A DNA stretch of 64,000 nucleotides from positions 1-64,000 of the forward strand of contig NZ_JMKW01000005.1 of assembly GCF_000686565.1 (NCBI RefSeq), read 5' to 3'. Positions 26,282 to 36,720 of this stretch are shown here, piece after piece; the stretch's first letter is position 1; every line of letters begins with the position of its first letter. This DNA comes from Helicobacter bilis ATCC 51630. Its GTDB lineage: Bacteria > Campylobacterota > Campylobacteria > Campylobacterales > Helicobacteraceae. The notes below the pieces were generated by a model. It searched no databases, was not told the origin of the DNA, and saw only the letters and a program-made list of their open reading frames with translations. The position numbers and the translations under genes are program-made.

Positions 26282-26782
26282 TGCAAGATATGGTTTGTGC
26301 TATTTCTTGCATATTTTCATGTGGAAAGGTATATGGTATTTTTGCCATAAAGTTTCCAAAAAATGATAGATCTCATAATGTAGCCATTAATGCAACAAAA
26401 CATAAAATAAACTCTTGAATTCCACAACCAATATTCATAATTAAATATTTTTGCAAATCCCAATATTGTCCACAACTAAATTAAAGTTTTAAAACACCAA
26501 GTCTATACAAATACGACTATATGTGGGCAGCACATAAATAATTTAGTCTAATATTTTTTGCATGATATAAATAAAACTATTTGTCGAAAGATAAAGTGAT
26601 TGACAAGATTATAGATCTTAAAGGCAGTCTATTAAACAAGTTTTAGAAGTTGGGTGATTTTATTCTGCAATGTTTTTCTTTTTGGCTTATGTTTTACAGC
26701 AAACCATTATTGAATCTAAACAGGATTCCATAACACACTAAAGATTCTGTGTTACAGAAATTAGCTTTGCACATAAAATGTC

Positions 26783-28846
26783 TTAGAATTTCTTCGTATT
26801 CACATCTTTTAATATATCGTTTGCGATTTCATTGACATTTACACTGATTGTTTCGGCTTGTTGGGCTATGCTTACATTATTGTGCGTTGTTGCTTCAAGT
26901 TGTGAAAGCGTTGTGTTGATTTGTGCGATACCCGAAGTTTGCTCCCTTATAGATTCTACCACGTCATTGATTGACTGCACCAAAATGTTTGTATTTGCTT
27001 CAATCTCACCTAAGCTTTTTTGTGTCCTTTCTGCTAGTTTTCGCACCTCATCGGCTACGACTGCAAAGCCCCTGCCATGCTCTCCGGCTCTTGCTGCTTC
27101 AATAGCTGCATTCAACGCTAAAAGATTGATTTGGTCTGCGATGTCGCGGATAATTTCTGCTACATTTTTAATGTCTTCACTTTGAGATATGACTTCACCT
27201 GTTTTACCGCTTACATTTTGCATAGATGAGGTGATCTCTTCTACTGCGGTGGCGGTTTGCTCAAGGCTTGTTGCCTGCAAATTAGAAGATTCTGTAAGTT
27301 TTAATACAGAATCTTCAAGTGTTTTACACTCATTTGTAAGATTTCTTGCAAATCCAGCAGAAGTGGCAAGCATTTCCTTAATCTCTGCTCCAAGCGTATT
27401 TGCCGCTTTTTCCACAGTGCCGCTTGCATTTGCTATTTCAGTAGTAAAGTCTAAATTAGTATAAGAATCAAAGACTCTCTGAATCTCATTCATATCCTTT
27501 CCTATCTTTTCTTCAAGGACGGAAAGCATTTGATTTAGCACATTTTTAAGCTCTTGTAATTGTGGATTATGAGAATCTTCAGTGATTCTAGCAGTAAAAT
27601 GCCCTCGCTCTATTTCCTTGGCAGTTTGCACAGCTTCTCTTACAAGCAGTGAATCCTTATCCAACCCCAATTGAGTTCGCTTCACATTTTCTGTAAAGAC
27701 TTTTGCCATGCTACCAATCTCATCATGTGCCTTTACAACAAGCGCTCTTGGCTGTTTGCCCTCGTGATTAATATATTTAAAAAAGTCTTCAAGGTATTCA
27801 TTTAGACTACGCAATCTATCAACAATTTGAAATTTTGCGAAAAGACTTAGCACAACTAAGAGAATGACTTGCACAACGACTGAAAGGATAATAGTTTGTG
27901 TCCGCAATGCGTAATAATCCGCTAAGACATCACTGCGAGGTGTGAGTGTAACAACATGCCAATGCACATCTTTGAATAATGACACATCGACATCAGCATG
28001 TGCTGCAAAAGTCTCTTGTCCGCTTGTATCAACCATTGCTACTGTTAGTTCCTCATTCTGCATTACACGCGTTACAAGTGGTGCTAAATGCGGTTGCATT
28101 TTAGCTAAATCCTGCAATTTTGCCCCAACAATCTTTGTGTTATTTGCGGCAATGATTGTGCCATCGTGTATAGCAAACACTTTTGCTTCGTTTGGATATA
28201 CGCTATTTTTTGTAGCTAATAAATCAGAAGAAATTAAACTAATATCAATCATGCCTCCAAGCACACCTACAAGATCCCCCTCATAATTTAACACGGGAAA
28301 TACAAAGATTGTAGTCCTTACTTCCTTATTATCAACAGAGATTGTCCTTAGTGTGCTGAATTTACTTGTCTTTGTATTCAATGCCTCTTGTATCGCTGGT
28401 AAATCAAGGATAGCCTTATTTGCCTGTAACGCTTTGCCATTGCTATCTGCTATCACCATCATATCTTTACCAACACGAAATTGTGCGGGCAGTGCCGAAT
28501 AGTCTTTATCTTTTAGGTATAAAAAACCATACATTGTATTTTTATTTTCTTGTGTTAAATCGACAATTTGTTTTACTATCGTTTGATATGAAGAGAGTGG
28601 GTTATTTGCAAGATTGTGCGTTAATGTGCTGCCATATATGCTGAATGAATGTAAGTTTGAATTAAGCTCACTTAGAATCTTGCCCGAGTTGTATTTTGCG
28701 GAAAGCAACATGCCATTTTGAGCATTCTCAATTTCTCTGTGTTTCATTTGAATCAAAACTGCATAACATAAAGCAGTTATCGTGATGATTGTGGTCGTTG
28801 CGATAACATATCGCAATTTTGAGCTAAGAGACATACCTTTACGCAT
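26783..28846 (-). CDS. Methyl-accepting chemotaxis protein with dCACHE-type sensor
   Basis: A 687-residue transducer. Transmembrane helix 1 is near residues 13-30. A periplasmic sensor of about 270 residues has the double-CACHE layout ([14 protein letters not shown], then [14 protein letters not shown]). Helix 2 is near 312-332, followed by a HAMP-like region and a cytoplasmic signalling domain. The hairpin tip is classic: [19 protein letters not shown] then [18 protein letters not shown]. dCACHE sensors bind amino acids or organic acids directly; the ligand here cannot be read. There is no C-terminal CheR/B pentapeptide. It stands alone with a -10 box upstream. Confidence 0.93.
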   Translation of the reverse strand: MRKGMSLSSKLRYVIATTTIITITALCYAVLIQMKHREIENAQNGMLLSAKYNSGKILSELNSNLHSFSIYGSTLTHNLANNPLSSYQTIVKQIVDLTQENKNTMYGFLYLKDKDYSALPAQFRVGKDMMVIADSNGKALQANKAILDLPAIQEALNTKTSKFSTLRTISVDNKEVRTTIFVFPVLNYEGDLVGVLGGMIDISLISSDLLATKNSVYPNEAKVFAIHDGTIIAANNTKIVGAKLQDLAKMQPHLAPLVTRVMQNEELTVAMVDTSGQETFAAHADVDVSLFKDVHWHVVTLTPRSDVLADYYALRTQTIILSVVVQVILLVVLSLFAKFQIVDRLRSLNEYLEDFFKYINHEGKQPRALVVKAHDEIGSMAKVFTENVKRTQLGLDKDSLLVREAVQTAKEIERGHFTARITEDSHNPQLQELKNVLNQMLSVLEEKIGKDMNEIQRVFDSYTNLDFTTEIANASGTVEKAANTLGAEIKEMLATSAGFARNLTNECKTLEDSVLKLTESSNLQATSLEQTATAVEEITSSMQNVSGKTGEVISQSEDIKNVAEIIRDIADQINLLALNAAIEAARAGEHGRGFAVVADEVRKLAERTQKSLGEIEANTNILVQSINDVVESIREQTSGIAQINTTLSQLEATTHNNVSIAQQAETISVNVNEIANDILKDVNTKKF

Positions 28847-28886
28847 ATTTTTAGAACTCCTTTACCATTTGTTAAAAAAGGTTAAT

Positions 28887-28892
28887 ATTATA
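28887..28892 (-). promoter_or_regulatory. Probable -10 box of the chemotaxis gene
   Basis: On the minus strand TTTTTGTATAATATT lies 41-46 bases before the ATG at 28846, and AAAGGAG precedes the start. Confidence 0.5.
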
Positions 28893-28982
28893 CAAAAATT
28901 ATGTGTTGTTTTTAACTTTATTGTTATTTTTATATGCGTATGACTTAAATGTGTAATGTTTTGAAAAGGGAGTTATGTAGAA

Positions 28983-29900
28983 ATGAAAGAAAAAATTATG
29001 ACAAGTGGCTTTATCAGTGTTATCGGTCGCACAAATGCTGGTAAATCAACACTACTCAATAATCTTGTAAAAAGCCCCATCGCCCTAGTATCAAAAAAGA
29101 TAAATGCTACTCGCAAACGAATGGATATTATTGTGCCTTTTGAGGATAGCGATTATAACTCACAATTAATCTTTATTGATACCCCCGGCTTACACGAAAG
29201 TAAAAAGCTACTGAATGAATACATGCTACAAGAAGCAAAAAAGGCAGTTGGAGATTCTGATTTAAGTGTGTTTGTTGCTGTTGCTAGTCCCAAAAAAAGC
29301 GAGATTTTACATTATAAAAACTTTTTAGACCAACATGATAAAAAGCATATTGTTTTACTCAATAAAATAGATACTTTAAATAAAAATGAACTCTTAGAAT
29401 GTCTAGAATCTTACAAGCAATATCAAAACAAAAATCTAGGCATTATCCCTATAAAAGCAAGGGATCTTGACTCTCAAACAATACATTCAATCCTATCGCT
29501 ACTAGCAAAAAATTTGCCTATTCACCCACATTTTTATGATAATGACATGATAAGCACAACTATCATGCGTGATATTTACAAGGAAGCGATAAGAGAAGCC
29601 GTATTTGAGAGATTTAGCGATGAGATTCCCTATGAAAGTGATGTAAAGATTCTAAAAATTACCCAAAAGCCTACAATCTTATGCATAAAAGCACAAATTA
29701 TTGTCGCAAAAGATTCTCAAAAAGCAATGATTATAGGTAAAAATGGCGAAACTATTAAGTCACTAGGCAGTATTGCAAGAAAAAAATGCGAATACCTTGC
29801 CGAACAAAAAATATTTTTAGAACTCATTGTAAAAACCATAAAAGGCTGGAATACAAGCAAAGACACGCTTAAACAAATAGGTTATGATTTTATGGAATAG
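28983..29900 (+). CDS. era: GTPase Era
   Basis: Era binds 16S rRNA and is needed for 30S maturation. The P-loop GRTNAGKST is near residues 15-23, with DTPGLHESKK (G3), LLNKID (G4) and a C-terminal KH domain whose signature is GKNGETIKSLGSIARKKCE. At 305 residues it is the usual length. The ATG at 28998 could also be the start. A cysteine-rich lipoprotein gene follows after 78 bp in the same direction. Confidence 0.95.
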   Translation: MKEKIMTSGFISVIGRTNAGKSTLLNNLVKSPIALVSKKINATRKRMDIIVPFEDSDYNSQLIFIDTPGLHESKKLLNEYMLQEAKKAVGDSDLSVFVAVASPKKSEILHYKNFLDQHDKKHIVLLNKIDTLNKNELLECLESYKQYQNKNLGIIPIKARDLDSQTIHSILSLLAKNLPIHPHFYDNDMISTTIMRDIYKEAIREAVFERFSDEIPYESDVKILKITQKPTILCIKAQIIVAKDSQKAMIIGKNGETIKSLGSIARKKCEYLAEQKIFLELIVKTIKGWNTSKDTLKQIGYDFME

Positions 29901-29978
29901 AATCTAGACTTATAGAGTCGTGTTTGCATAAATTTATGCTACACTTAAGGCAAAGTTTCTAAAGGTAAAGGGGTTAGA

Positions 29979-30635
29979 ATGCGTATAGTAGCGTTTTTAT
30001 GTATAATGTTTTCATGTTTTATTATGGGTTGTGCTAAAAAAGAAGTAATAAAAGCACCACCACCTGAAGCAAAAGATATAAAGAGAATAGAATCCTACAA
30101 TAAGCTTGATAATCTAAAAGAGGGTGTATGGCGTGTAGATGAGTGGAAAGAAACAGCAAAAAAGATATGCCAAGATTCAAAAGAGAGAGACTGCTCTGTC
30201 TTAGCTGAAATTTATCATGATAGATTCTATGGTTATGGTTCTAGGGGAGATAGGCAAAAAGCTATACAAATGCTTGTAAAAAGTTGTTCTCTCAATGATA
30301 GCAAAAGTTGTCTAAAGCTGTCATCTCTTGCAGATCAGTCAGATTATCCGGTAGGCGAGAGTGAGACATTTTTCAAAAAGGCACACGATCTTGCACTGAA
30401 AGGCTGTAATGCAAATTATGCACTAGATTGCCATGTTTTAGCCTTGCTTTATTTTGAGGGGCATGGCGAGTTTGAGAGAGATAGGGCAAAATCAAAGGAA
30501 TACGCACATAAAGCATGTGATATGAAATATGCTGGCTCTTGTATTTTCATCGGCATTAACGGCGATACACATGGGGAAGTGCTTGACGCACACAAAAAGG
30601 CTTGTGCCTTAGGTATTAAAGCAATGTGTAAGTAG
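29979..30635 (+). CDS. Cysteine-rich Sel1-like repeat lipoprotein
   Basis: A 218-residue lipoprotein: a hydrophobic leader ending in the lipobox IMGC at residue 18, then a proline-rich linker. It has helical repeats with paired cysteines (CQDSKERDCSVLAEIY, CSLNDSKSCLKLSSLAD, CNANYALDCHVLALLYFEG, CDMKYAGSCIFIG and CALGIKAMCK), the pattern of Helicobacter cysteine-rich proteins with Sel1-like repeats. Those repeats form disulphide-closed helix pairs. A periplasmic or outer-membrane scaffold role is likely; the partner is unknown. The start has AAAGGGG close upstream. Confidence 0.8.
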   Translation: MRIVAFLCIMFSCFIMGCAKKEVIKAPPPEAKDIKRIESYNKLDNLKEGVWRVDEWKETAKKICQDSKERDCSVLAEIYHDRFYGYGSRGDRQKAIQMLVKSCSLNDSKSCLKLSSLADQSDYPVGESETFFKKAHDLALKGCNANYALDCHVLALLYFEGHGEFERDRAKSKEYAHKACDMKYAGSCIFIGINGDTHGEVLDAHKKACALGIKAMCK

Positions 30636-30869
30636 ATTTTTGGAATCTTTTTGCAATTTCACCTTGTTGTTGCTTTAGATTTTGTTATATGTTTTTTTTA
30701 TTGTGTGTATAGTGAAAGATCAGCTTATATAAATTTAAATGGTTGCTTTCGCTGCATACAATGAGCGAAAAGCTGTATGAAGATCTAAGATTTATTCCAT
30801 ATCCCAAACTTTCCTGCTATCAAAAATATAGAATCTATGTTTTAAAGTATGTAAATTTACAAAACAAGC

Positions 30870-30875
30870 TATAAT
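30870..30875 (+). promoter_or_regulatory. Probable -10 box of the OMP gene at 30910
   Basis: TATAAT in CAAGCTATAATGTATC, 35-40 bases upstream of the start, with GGGGAG as ribosome binding site. Confidence 0.5.
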
Positions 30876-30909
30876 GTATCTCATGATTAATAGCAAAAAA
30901 GGGGAGTAA

Positions 30910-31755
30910 ATGCGATTTAAAGTTATGCTTTTTAGATATATATTTTGCGTGATACTATCTTTTAATATAGCTTTTGCGTATAAATGCTATGAGAGTTATT
31001 GCGCTCATTTTGGTATAGGCTCTGGGGTGGCTTATGCGAATTTCAAAGCGGGTGGTATGCCTGATTTTAATAATATTGGTGGCTATCTATCCGCTTTTGC
31101 AAACTACTATTCAAAGCGTTTAGCATTTAGCTATGACTTGCAAGTTGGCTTATTTAATGTAGCACAAAGCGGCTATATACAAGGCTTAAATAATACAAAT
31201 TCACAAGATCGCATGGGTGGCTTTGTGCTTATGGACCTTAATGCAGGGTTTAATCTCGGCTCTTTAGACAAGCCCATTTTACTCACGCTATCTCTGCCTG
31301 TAAATATGTATAATCTCGGCTGGAATGTAAAGCAGAGACTATCAAATGAAGCTATTTTTCTAGGCTTTAATCTCTATTCTAACACAAAGCTTACAGAACG
31401 CTTCATGCTTTCCTATCAGCTAGGATATAGCTATTGTGTAAGTGGTCGCTATCGCATAGATTCTTATGCGAATATTGCTACACTAAAGGGCGGTCATCGC
31501 TTACTTTTTAACCTTAATCTACTCTATAAAAGAGAGAATGCAGAATCTAGCTTTACCAACAAAGACAAAGCAGACTTTTATGCGTCTTTGAAAGGCATTT
31601 ATTACATGCTAGAGCCATCAAACACGATACATATAAATAATACTCCACTGCATTATAATGCGAGTAATAATCTCATGCTTACTTTAGAGTTTGGTGTGAG
31701 TTTTGGCATACCGCCTATGAGTAGCAAGGACTTTACGCGTAAATCGCCCTATTAA
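30910..31755 (+). CDS. Outer-membrane beta-barrel-like protein
   Basis: A 281-residue exported protein: a signal peptide of about 24 residues ending in AFA, then alternating aromatic/polar strands (SGVAYANFKAGG, GGYLSAFANYYSKRLAF, GGFVLMDLNAGFNLG) and a C-terminal region LMLTLEFGVSFGIP. Two cysteines (CYESYC) follow the signal peptide. It looks like one of the small Helicobacter OMP families, though the C-terminus lacks a perfect terminal aromatic. No function can be stated. Confidence 0.6.
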   Translation: MRFKVMLFRYIFCVILSFNIAFAYKCYESYCAHFGIGSGVAYANFKAGGMPDFNNIGGYLSAFANYYSKRLAFSYDLQVGLFNVAQSGYIQGLNNTNSQDRMGGFVLMDLNAGFNLGSLDKPILLTLSLPVNMYNLGWNVKQRLSNEAIFLGFNLYSNTKLTERFMLSYQLGYSYCVSGRYRIDSYANIATLKGGHRLLFNLNLLYKRENAESSFTNKDKADFYASLKGIYYMLEPSNTIHINNTPLHYNASNNLMLTLEFGVSFGIPPMSSKDFTRKSPY

Positions 31756-31765
31756 TAAACTTTGC

Positions 31766-31771
31766 TATAAT
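31766..31771 (+). promoter_or_regulatory. Probable -10 box of flhB
   Basis: TATAAT in TTTGCTATAATTTCG, 53-58 bases before the flhB start. In this group many middle flagellar genes use sigma-54, but flhB is commonly sigma-70-dependent, and this box fits that. Confidence 0.5.
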
Positions 31772-31823
31772 TTCGCCTTAGATACTTAAAGATTCACACA
31801 AAGCATAACACATAGGATAAAAA

Positions 31824-32942
31824 ATGGCAGAAGAAGAGAAAACCCACGCCCCCTCCCAACGCAAAATACAAAAGGCAAGAGAAGAGGGCAGTGTCGCAAA
31901 AAGCCCTGATTTAGTCGGGCTTGTAGGCTTAGTCGTAGGATTAATGCTACTTTTTATCATCTTTCCATTTTGGGTGAAAATCTTTAAAGGATTGTATGTC
32001 GAATGCACGAAGCTTTTCTTAGTGGATTTTAATATGCACACAATTTTTGCCATCACGCTTACTATACTAAAAGTCGCCGCATTATGTGCTATGCCCTTTT
32101 TCTTTGCTCTCATGGTCGCTGGTATCATCGGCAATGTCGCACAATTTGGCTTTTTATTAAGCTTTAAAATCATAAAACCAAAGGTCGATAAAATAAACCC
32201 CATAAAAGGCGCTAAGAATCTCTTCTCACTCAAAAAATTGCTTGATGGATTCATTATTACATTAAAAGTATTTATCGCATTTGCAGTGGGATTTTTCATA
32301 TTTGTAGGCTTCTTAGATGAAGTGGCAAATATCTCTATGAGTCCGCTAAAAGAGCAGCTAACATGGTTTTATCAAAAGGCTCTCATTCTCATTGGCGCAT
32401 TGCTATTTTTATTCTTAGTTATGGGGATACTTGACTTTTTAATCAAGCGGTATCAATATATCAAAAGTTTGCGTATGAGTAAGCAGGAACTAAAAGATGA
32501 GTTTAAACAACAAGAGGGGAATCAAGAAGTAAAAGCAAAAATCCGTCAAATCATGATGAAAAATGCTATGAATAAAATGATGAGTGCAATCCCTAGTGCC
32601 AATGTGGTGGTAACAAACCCCACGCATTACGCAGTGGCTTTGCGTTTTAATAGTGAGACAGAATCTGCCCCAGTTGTCGTGGCAAAGGGGATAGACCATC
32701 TTGCAGTAAGGATTAAAGGCATTGCAAGGGAACATGAGATTCTAATCATTGAGAATCCACCTTTAGCAAGGGAGCTTTACAGACTTGTCGATGTGGATAG
32801 AATGATCCCCGGAGAAATGTTTGAAGCAGTTGTAGAGCTATTCCAGCAAGTAGCAAAACTAGAAGCAGAAAGAGGCAGAGTTCCAGACTTTATGAAACGC
32901 GCGGAGGATAAAAAGCAAAAGGTGATACAACGCAAAGAGTAA
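31824..32942 (+). CDS. flhB: Flagellar export apparatus protein FlhB
   Basis: FlhB sits in the flagellar type III export gate and switches substrate from rod/hook to filament. The start KTHAPSQRKIQKAREEGSVAKSPD is typical. Four hydrophobic helices lie in residues 30-215, then a basic cytoplasmic domain with the self-cleavage motif NPTHYAVALRF (cleaved between N and P). At 372 residues it is slightly longer than the H. pylori protein. It is the only flagellar gene in the window, as expected from scattered flagellar genes in Helicobacter. Confidence 0.95.
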   Translation: MAEEEKTHAPSQRKIQKAREEGSVAKSPDLVGLVGLVVGLMLLFIIFPFWVKIFKGLYVECTKLFLVDFNMHTIFAITLTILKVAALCAMPFFFALMVAGIIGNVAQFGFLLSFKIIKPKVDKINPIKGAKNLFSLKKLLDGFIITLKVFIAFAVGFFIFVGFLDEVANISMSPLKEQLTWFYQKALILIGALLFLFLVMGILDFLIKRYQYIKSLRMSKQELKDEFKQQEGNQEVKAKIRQIMMKNAMNKMMSAIPSANVVVTNPTHYAVALRFNSETESAPVVVAKGIDHLAVRIKGIAREHEILIIENPPLARELYRLVDVDRMIPGEMFEAVVELFQQVAKLEAERGRVPDFMKRAEDKKQKVIQRKE

Positions 32943-33463
32943 AAACATAAGGGCAATAAATTAAAGTTATAAAAACATAAGGCGGGTTATAAGATCTAGT
33001 CTAGTCTTTGCTTTTACATTAACCATAGATTCTATGTTTGCGTAGGTGTTTTTACAATACTATTATAGAGATATGGGGCTTATAAATTTAGAATCTAAAA
33101 TATTTTATATAAAAGGTTAAAAATCATAAAATTACACAAAGACCATTTATATTTAAGCCTAAAAGTAATTTAGATGGCTTATTAATTAAACAAAGTCTTG
33201 TATATTTTTAATCCATGCAGTGTTAAAATGTAGAATCTCAATGGTCTTTAAAACTAAAATTGCAAAAATATAAATGAAACACATAGGTATAAAAATAGGT
33301 TAAAAGATTTACAAGAAATTAAAAGTAAAAGCATATAAACAACAAGACTGAATATTTATGTAAGCAAGATAGAAAGATTTAAACTCTCTAAACCTGCCCT
33401 TTATCTTTCATGTTTTGTTGTTAAACACATAAGAGATTGAATGGATTTACTATACAAAGTAGA
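32943..33463. other. Non-coding gap between flhB and an OMP gene
   Basis: About 520 bp of AT-rich sequence between two convergent genes. I find no gene, tRNA or strong hairpin. A few AGAATCT words occur, as everywhere in the window. Confidence 0.5.
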
Positions 33464-34171
33464 TTAGAAAATATAGCTATAACCTACTGAAGTTGTAGAT
33501 AATCTCACGCTATTTGTTTCATAAAGATTTGCGGGAATTTTGCCACTGCTTGTTTCAGTAACACTCATGCCTAAAGTTGGGATTTTAAAGCCAAGCTCAA
33601 ATCTATGATGATTATTTGCTGTAAGACTTAAACCAGCATTAATAGGTAAGATAAAGCCATTCCCCTTTCTTCTTGTTGTTGTCGTGTTGTTAGTGAAATT
33701 ACCTGTTTCACCAAACACACCATATCCAAGACCAATACCTACAAATGCACCAAAGCTGACAGAATCTGTTTGTATAAGATTCACAAGCAAGTCGGCATTT
33801 AGTGTGATTACATATGCAGAACTAAAAATATTCCTTGTATCACTCATACTGTTTGTAACACTACTTGCACTCATAGGGTTAAAAACAAAAGTATAATCCA
33901 AATATCCACGCACACCAAGCATTTGTGCAAAGTGGAAATTATATCCAGCTTTTACCCCAATATTTGCACCAGATAAAATTGTTGTCGAGGTTATTGTTGT
34001 TGAATTTTTTTGTTGAAATTTTTCAAAACCAAAAGTATATCCAGTATCAAGCCCTATAAACAACCCGCTGCCATTCCCACTATCACCACCAACTCCATCA
34101 TCAGCAAAAGCCATCATAGGCATAAGAGATAATGCTGCTACACATGCTATTTTCTTAAAATGTTTGTTCAT
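33464..34171 (-). CDS. Helicobacter outer-membrane protein (beta-barrel)
   Basis: A 235-residue exported protein: signal peptide ending AFA|DDG, a glycine/asparagine-rich linker, then barrel strands (GLFIGLDTGYTFGFEKF, IGVKAGYNFHFAQMLGVRGY, FGAFVGIGLGYGVFGE). The C-terminus is SVGYSYIF, with the terminal aromatic needed for BAM recognition. It resembles the Helicobacter OMP families used in adhesion and immune interaction, but the specific family is unclear. A 14-base A/T tract lies 73-86 bases upstream and may tune its expression. Confidence 0.75.
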   Translation of the reverse strand: MNKHFKKIACVAALSLMPMMAFADDGVGGDSGNGSGLFIGLDTGYTFGFEKFQQKNSTTITSTTILSGANIGVKAGYNFHFAQMLGVRGYLDYTFVFNPMSASSVTNSMSDTRNIFSSAYVITLNADLLVNLIQTDSVSFGAFVGIGLGYGVFGETGNFTNNTTTTRRKGNGFILPINAGLSLTANNHHRFELGFKIPTLGMSVTETSSGKIPANLYETNSVRLSTTSVGYSYIF

Positions 34172-34243
34172 AAAGAACTCCTTACAATTATTAAAAATTC
34201 CCTAAAAATTCAAGTTAGGTTCTTGCAAGTCTAGCGACTTTTC

Positions 34244-34257
34244 AAAAAAAAAAAAAA
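34244..34257. repeat. A14 homopolymer upstream of the OMP gene
   Basis: Fourteen A on the plus strand (T14 on the coding strand) lie 73-86 bases before the OMP start. Between the tract and the start are TAATAATT and AAGGAG. The position suits a promoter-region length switch like the T tract of the H. pylori sabA promoter. Confidence 0.7.
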
Positions 34258-34688
34258 CGGATTTTTACAAAAAATACGCAAAAATTTGATATTTTTGTAT
34301 TTTATTGTTACTTTTTGTTAGTTTTTAGTAATTTTTTAATATAAACTTAAGCATATTAACGATAAATTTTTGATTTCTACTTCAAATGTGAAGTTATAAA
34401 ATTATGAAAAATACTTAAAGATATTGCAACTAATCTTGAAAATATATGAAAATTTAGCTGCTAACTATTTGACTTTTATTTTAAGATATAAAAGTATAAA
34501 ATCCCATTTCTTTTGACTAAGGATATGTGCTTAATGTATGAGCATAAAACGCCTAGCAAAGATTCCAAAACTTCTCTCTTTTATGATTCTTGTTGATTTT
34601 GTAGAAAATTTTTATTATTTTTGTATTTTTTATTGCTACAATCAAAGGGCTTTTTAAGCTTTTGCAGTAATTTTTACAAGGAGTTTTT

Positions 34689-36377
34689 ATGAATCATACA
34701 AAATACAAACGCGGCTATTTTATGCCGCCAAATGCGAGTAAAGATTCTAAATCATATTTAGAATGGAGCAAAAAAGAGTATATAGAGTCCGCACCTTTAT
34801 GGTGTAGCGTGGATTTACGCGATGGGAATCAAGCTCTAATCACCCCTATGAGCTTGGAAGAAAAAATCACGTTTTTTAAACTCCTGCTGCAAATTGGCTT
34901 TAAAGATATTGAGGTTGGATTCCCCGCGGCAAGTGAAACCGAATACCGCTTTTTACGCACTTTAATAGAGCAGAATCTAATCCCAAAAGATGTGCGTTTG
35001 CAGGTGCTTACCCAAGCAAGAGAGCATATCATCAGGCGGACTTTTGAAGCATTACAAGGCTGTCCTAATGCGGTGGTGCATTTTTATAACTCAACTTCCT
35101 ACGCACAAAGGGAGCAAGTCTTTAGAAAGTCAAAAGATGAAGTAAAAAAAATCGCTATTGATGGGGCGTTGTGCGTGAAGCAAATCGCACAAGAGACACA
35201 GGGCAATTTCTCTTTTGAATACTCGCCAGAAAGTTTTAGCGGCACGGAGATGGACTACGCCCTTGAAGTCAGCAATGCGGTGATTGATATTTTTAAGCCC
35301 ACACAGGATAAAAAGTTTATTTTGAATCTCCCTGCCACCGTTGAGATGAGCCTGCCCCATATCTACGCGCAACAAGTGGAATTTATGAGTAAGAATCTTT
35401 TGCATAGGGAAAATGTGCTTATATCCTTGCACCCGCATAATGACAGGGGCTGTGCGGTAGCGAGTGCGGAGCTTGGAATCTTAGCAGGGGCGGATAGGAT
35501 TGAAGGCACACTTTTTGGCAATGGCGAACGCACAGGGAATGTGGATATTATCACCCTAGCGTTAAATCTCACCACACACGGCGTAGATTCTAAACTTGAT
35601 TTTAGCAATCTCCCCAAAATTTGCGATGTGTATGAATCTGTAACAAAAATGCAAGTGTATGAGCGGCAACCCTATGCTGGAAAGCTTGTCTTTGCTGCCT
35701 TTTCTGGCTCTCATCAAGACGCTATTGCTAAGGGTATGGCGTATCACAAAGAGAAAAACCTTAGCACTTGGAGTGTGCCTTATCTCCCGCTTGACCCGCA
35801 AGATGTGGGGCGAGTGTATGAAAGCGATGTGATACGCATAAACTCACAGAGTGGCAAGGGCGGTATTGCCTACATTTTGCACGAGCATTATGGGGCGAAC
35901 TTGCCGCCACTTTTTAGAGAGGAGTTTTCCTACTATATTAAGGATATTTCGGATAAAGCACATAAGGAGCTTAGCCCAAGTGAGATATGTGCGATTTTTG
36001 AAAAGGATTTTGTGAATGTTGCGGAGTTTTTAGAGATAGGCGAGTTTAGCTTTGATACGCACGAAAATGAATGTGAAGTGCGTATAGAGCTAATAAAACC
36101 GCAAAAAAAGAGCATAGATTCTAAAGGGAATGGGCGACTTGATAGCATAGCAAATGCGTTAAGAGAGCATTTAAACCTAAGCTTTGATATACTAGATTAT
36201 AGCGAACACGCTTTGAAAAATGGCTCAAATGCTAAGGCGATAGCCTATGTGCAGATTGAATCTAATGGCAAAAAATACTTTGGAGCGGGGATTGATAATG
36301 ATATTATCAAAGCTTCAGTGTATGCGTTAGTCAGTGCGTTAAATCGTGCGTATGCGAAAGTTATAACTAGATTCTAA
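34689..36377 (+). CDS. leuA: 2-isopropylmalate synthase (LeuA type 2)
   Basis: LeuA condenses acetyl-CoA with 2-oxoisovalerate, the first committed step of leucine synthesis. Landmarks are WCSVDLRDGNQAL near the N-terminus, the metal-binding LHPHNDRGC, and ADRIEGTLFGNGERTGNVDI. A C-terminal regulatory domain from about residue 430 gives leucine feedback control in the family. At 562 residues it is the long form. AAGGAG precedes the ATG. leuB is 2 kb downstream, separated by a minus-strand protease gene and an OMP remnant. The 517-bp gap upstream shows no clear leader peptide. Confidence 0.93.
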   Translation: MNHTKYKRGYFMPPNASKDSKSYLEWSKKEYIESAPLWCSVDLRDGNQALITPMSLEEKITFFKLLLQIGFKDIEVGFPAASETEYRFLRTLIEQNLIPKDVRLQVLTQAREHIIRRTFEALQGCPNAVVHFYNSTSYAQREQVFRKSKDEVKKIAIDGALCVKQIAQETQGNFSFEYSPESFSGTEMDYALEVSNAVIDIFKPTQDKKFILNLPATVEMSLPHIYAQQVEFMSKNLLHRENVLISLHPHNDRGCAVASAELGILAGADRIEGTLFGNGERTGNVDIITLALNLTTHGVDSKLDFSNLPKICDVYESVTKMQVYERQPYAGKLVFAAFSGSHQDAIAKGMAYHKEKNLSTWSVPYLPLDPQDVGRVYESDVIRINSQSGKGGIAYILHEHYGANLPPLFREEFSYYIKDISDKAHKELSPSEICAIFEKDFVNVAEFLEIGEFSFDTHENECEVRIELIKPQKKSIDSKGNGRLDSIANALREHLNLSFDILDYSEHALKNGSNAKAIAYVQIESNGKKYFGAGIDNDIIKASVYALVSALNRAYAKVITRF

Positions 36378-36720
36378 AAAAGTTTTCTAATATTTTGCAT
36401 GAAATACTAGAAAATTATTAAATATTCATATTGCAAGGTGTGCCATGACTATAAAGATAAAAAAGAGCCAGCACTTATCCTAATGATTATTATTGCATTA
36501 AATTTATGCTTGAAAAAGAAAAGATAAGTAGGTGTAGATTGTTTTTTACAAAAGAGATAAACCTTGTGTATAAGTGTTGATAAAATTACGCACCCCAGTA
36601 ATGAGATCTTTTATTTTTGCAAAAAGAATATGATGAAGATTTGGTATTTTATATAGTGTAAAAAGAAAATTGAAAACACACAAACAAGCCGAAATCTTAA
36701 AAAAACAGAGTAATTTTATC
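36378..36720. other. Non-coding gap after leuA
   Basis: AT-rich, between convergent leuA and the M16 gene. I see no gene and no strong hairpin. Confidence 0.4.
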
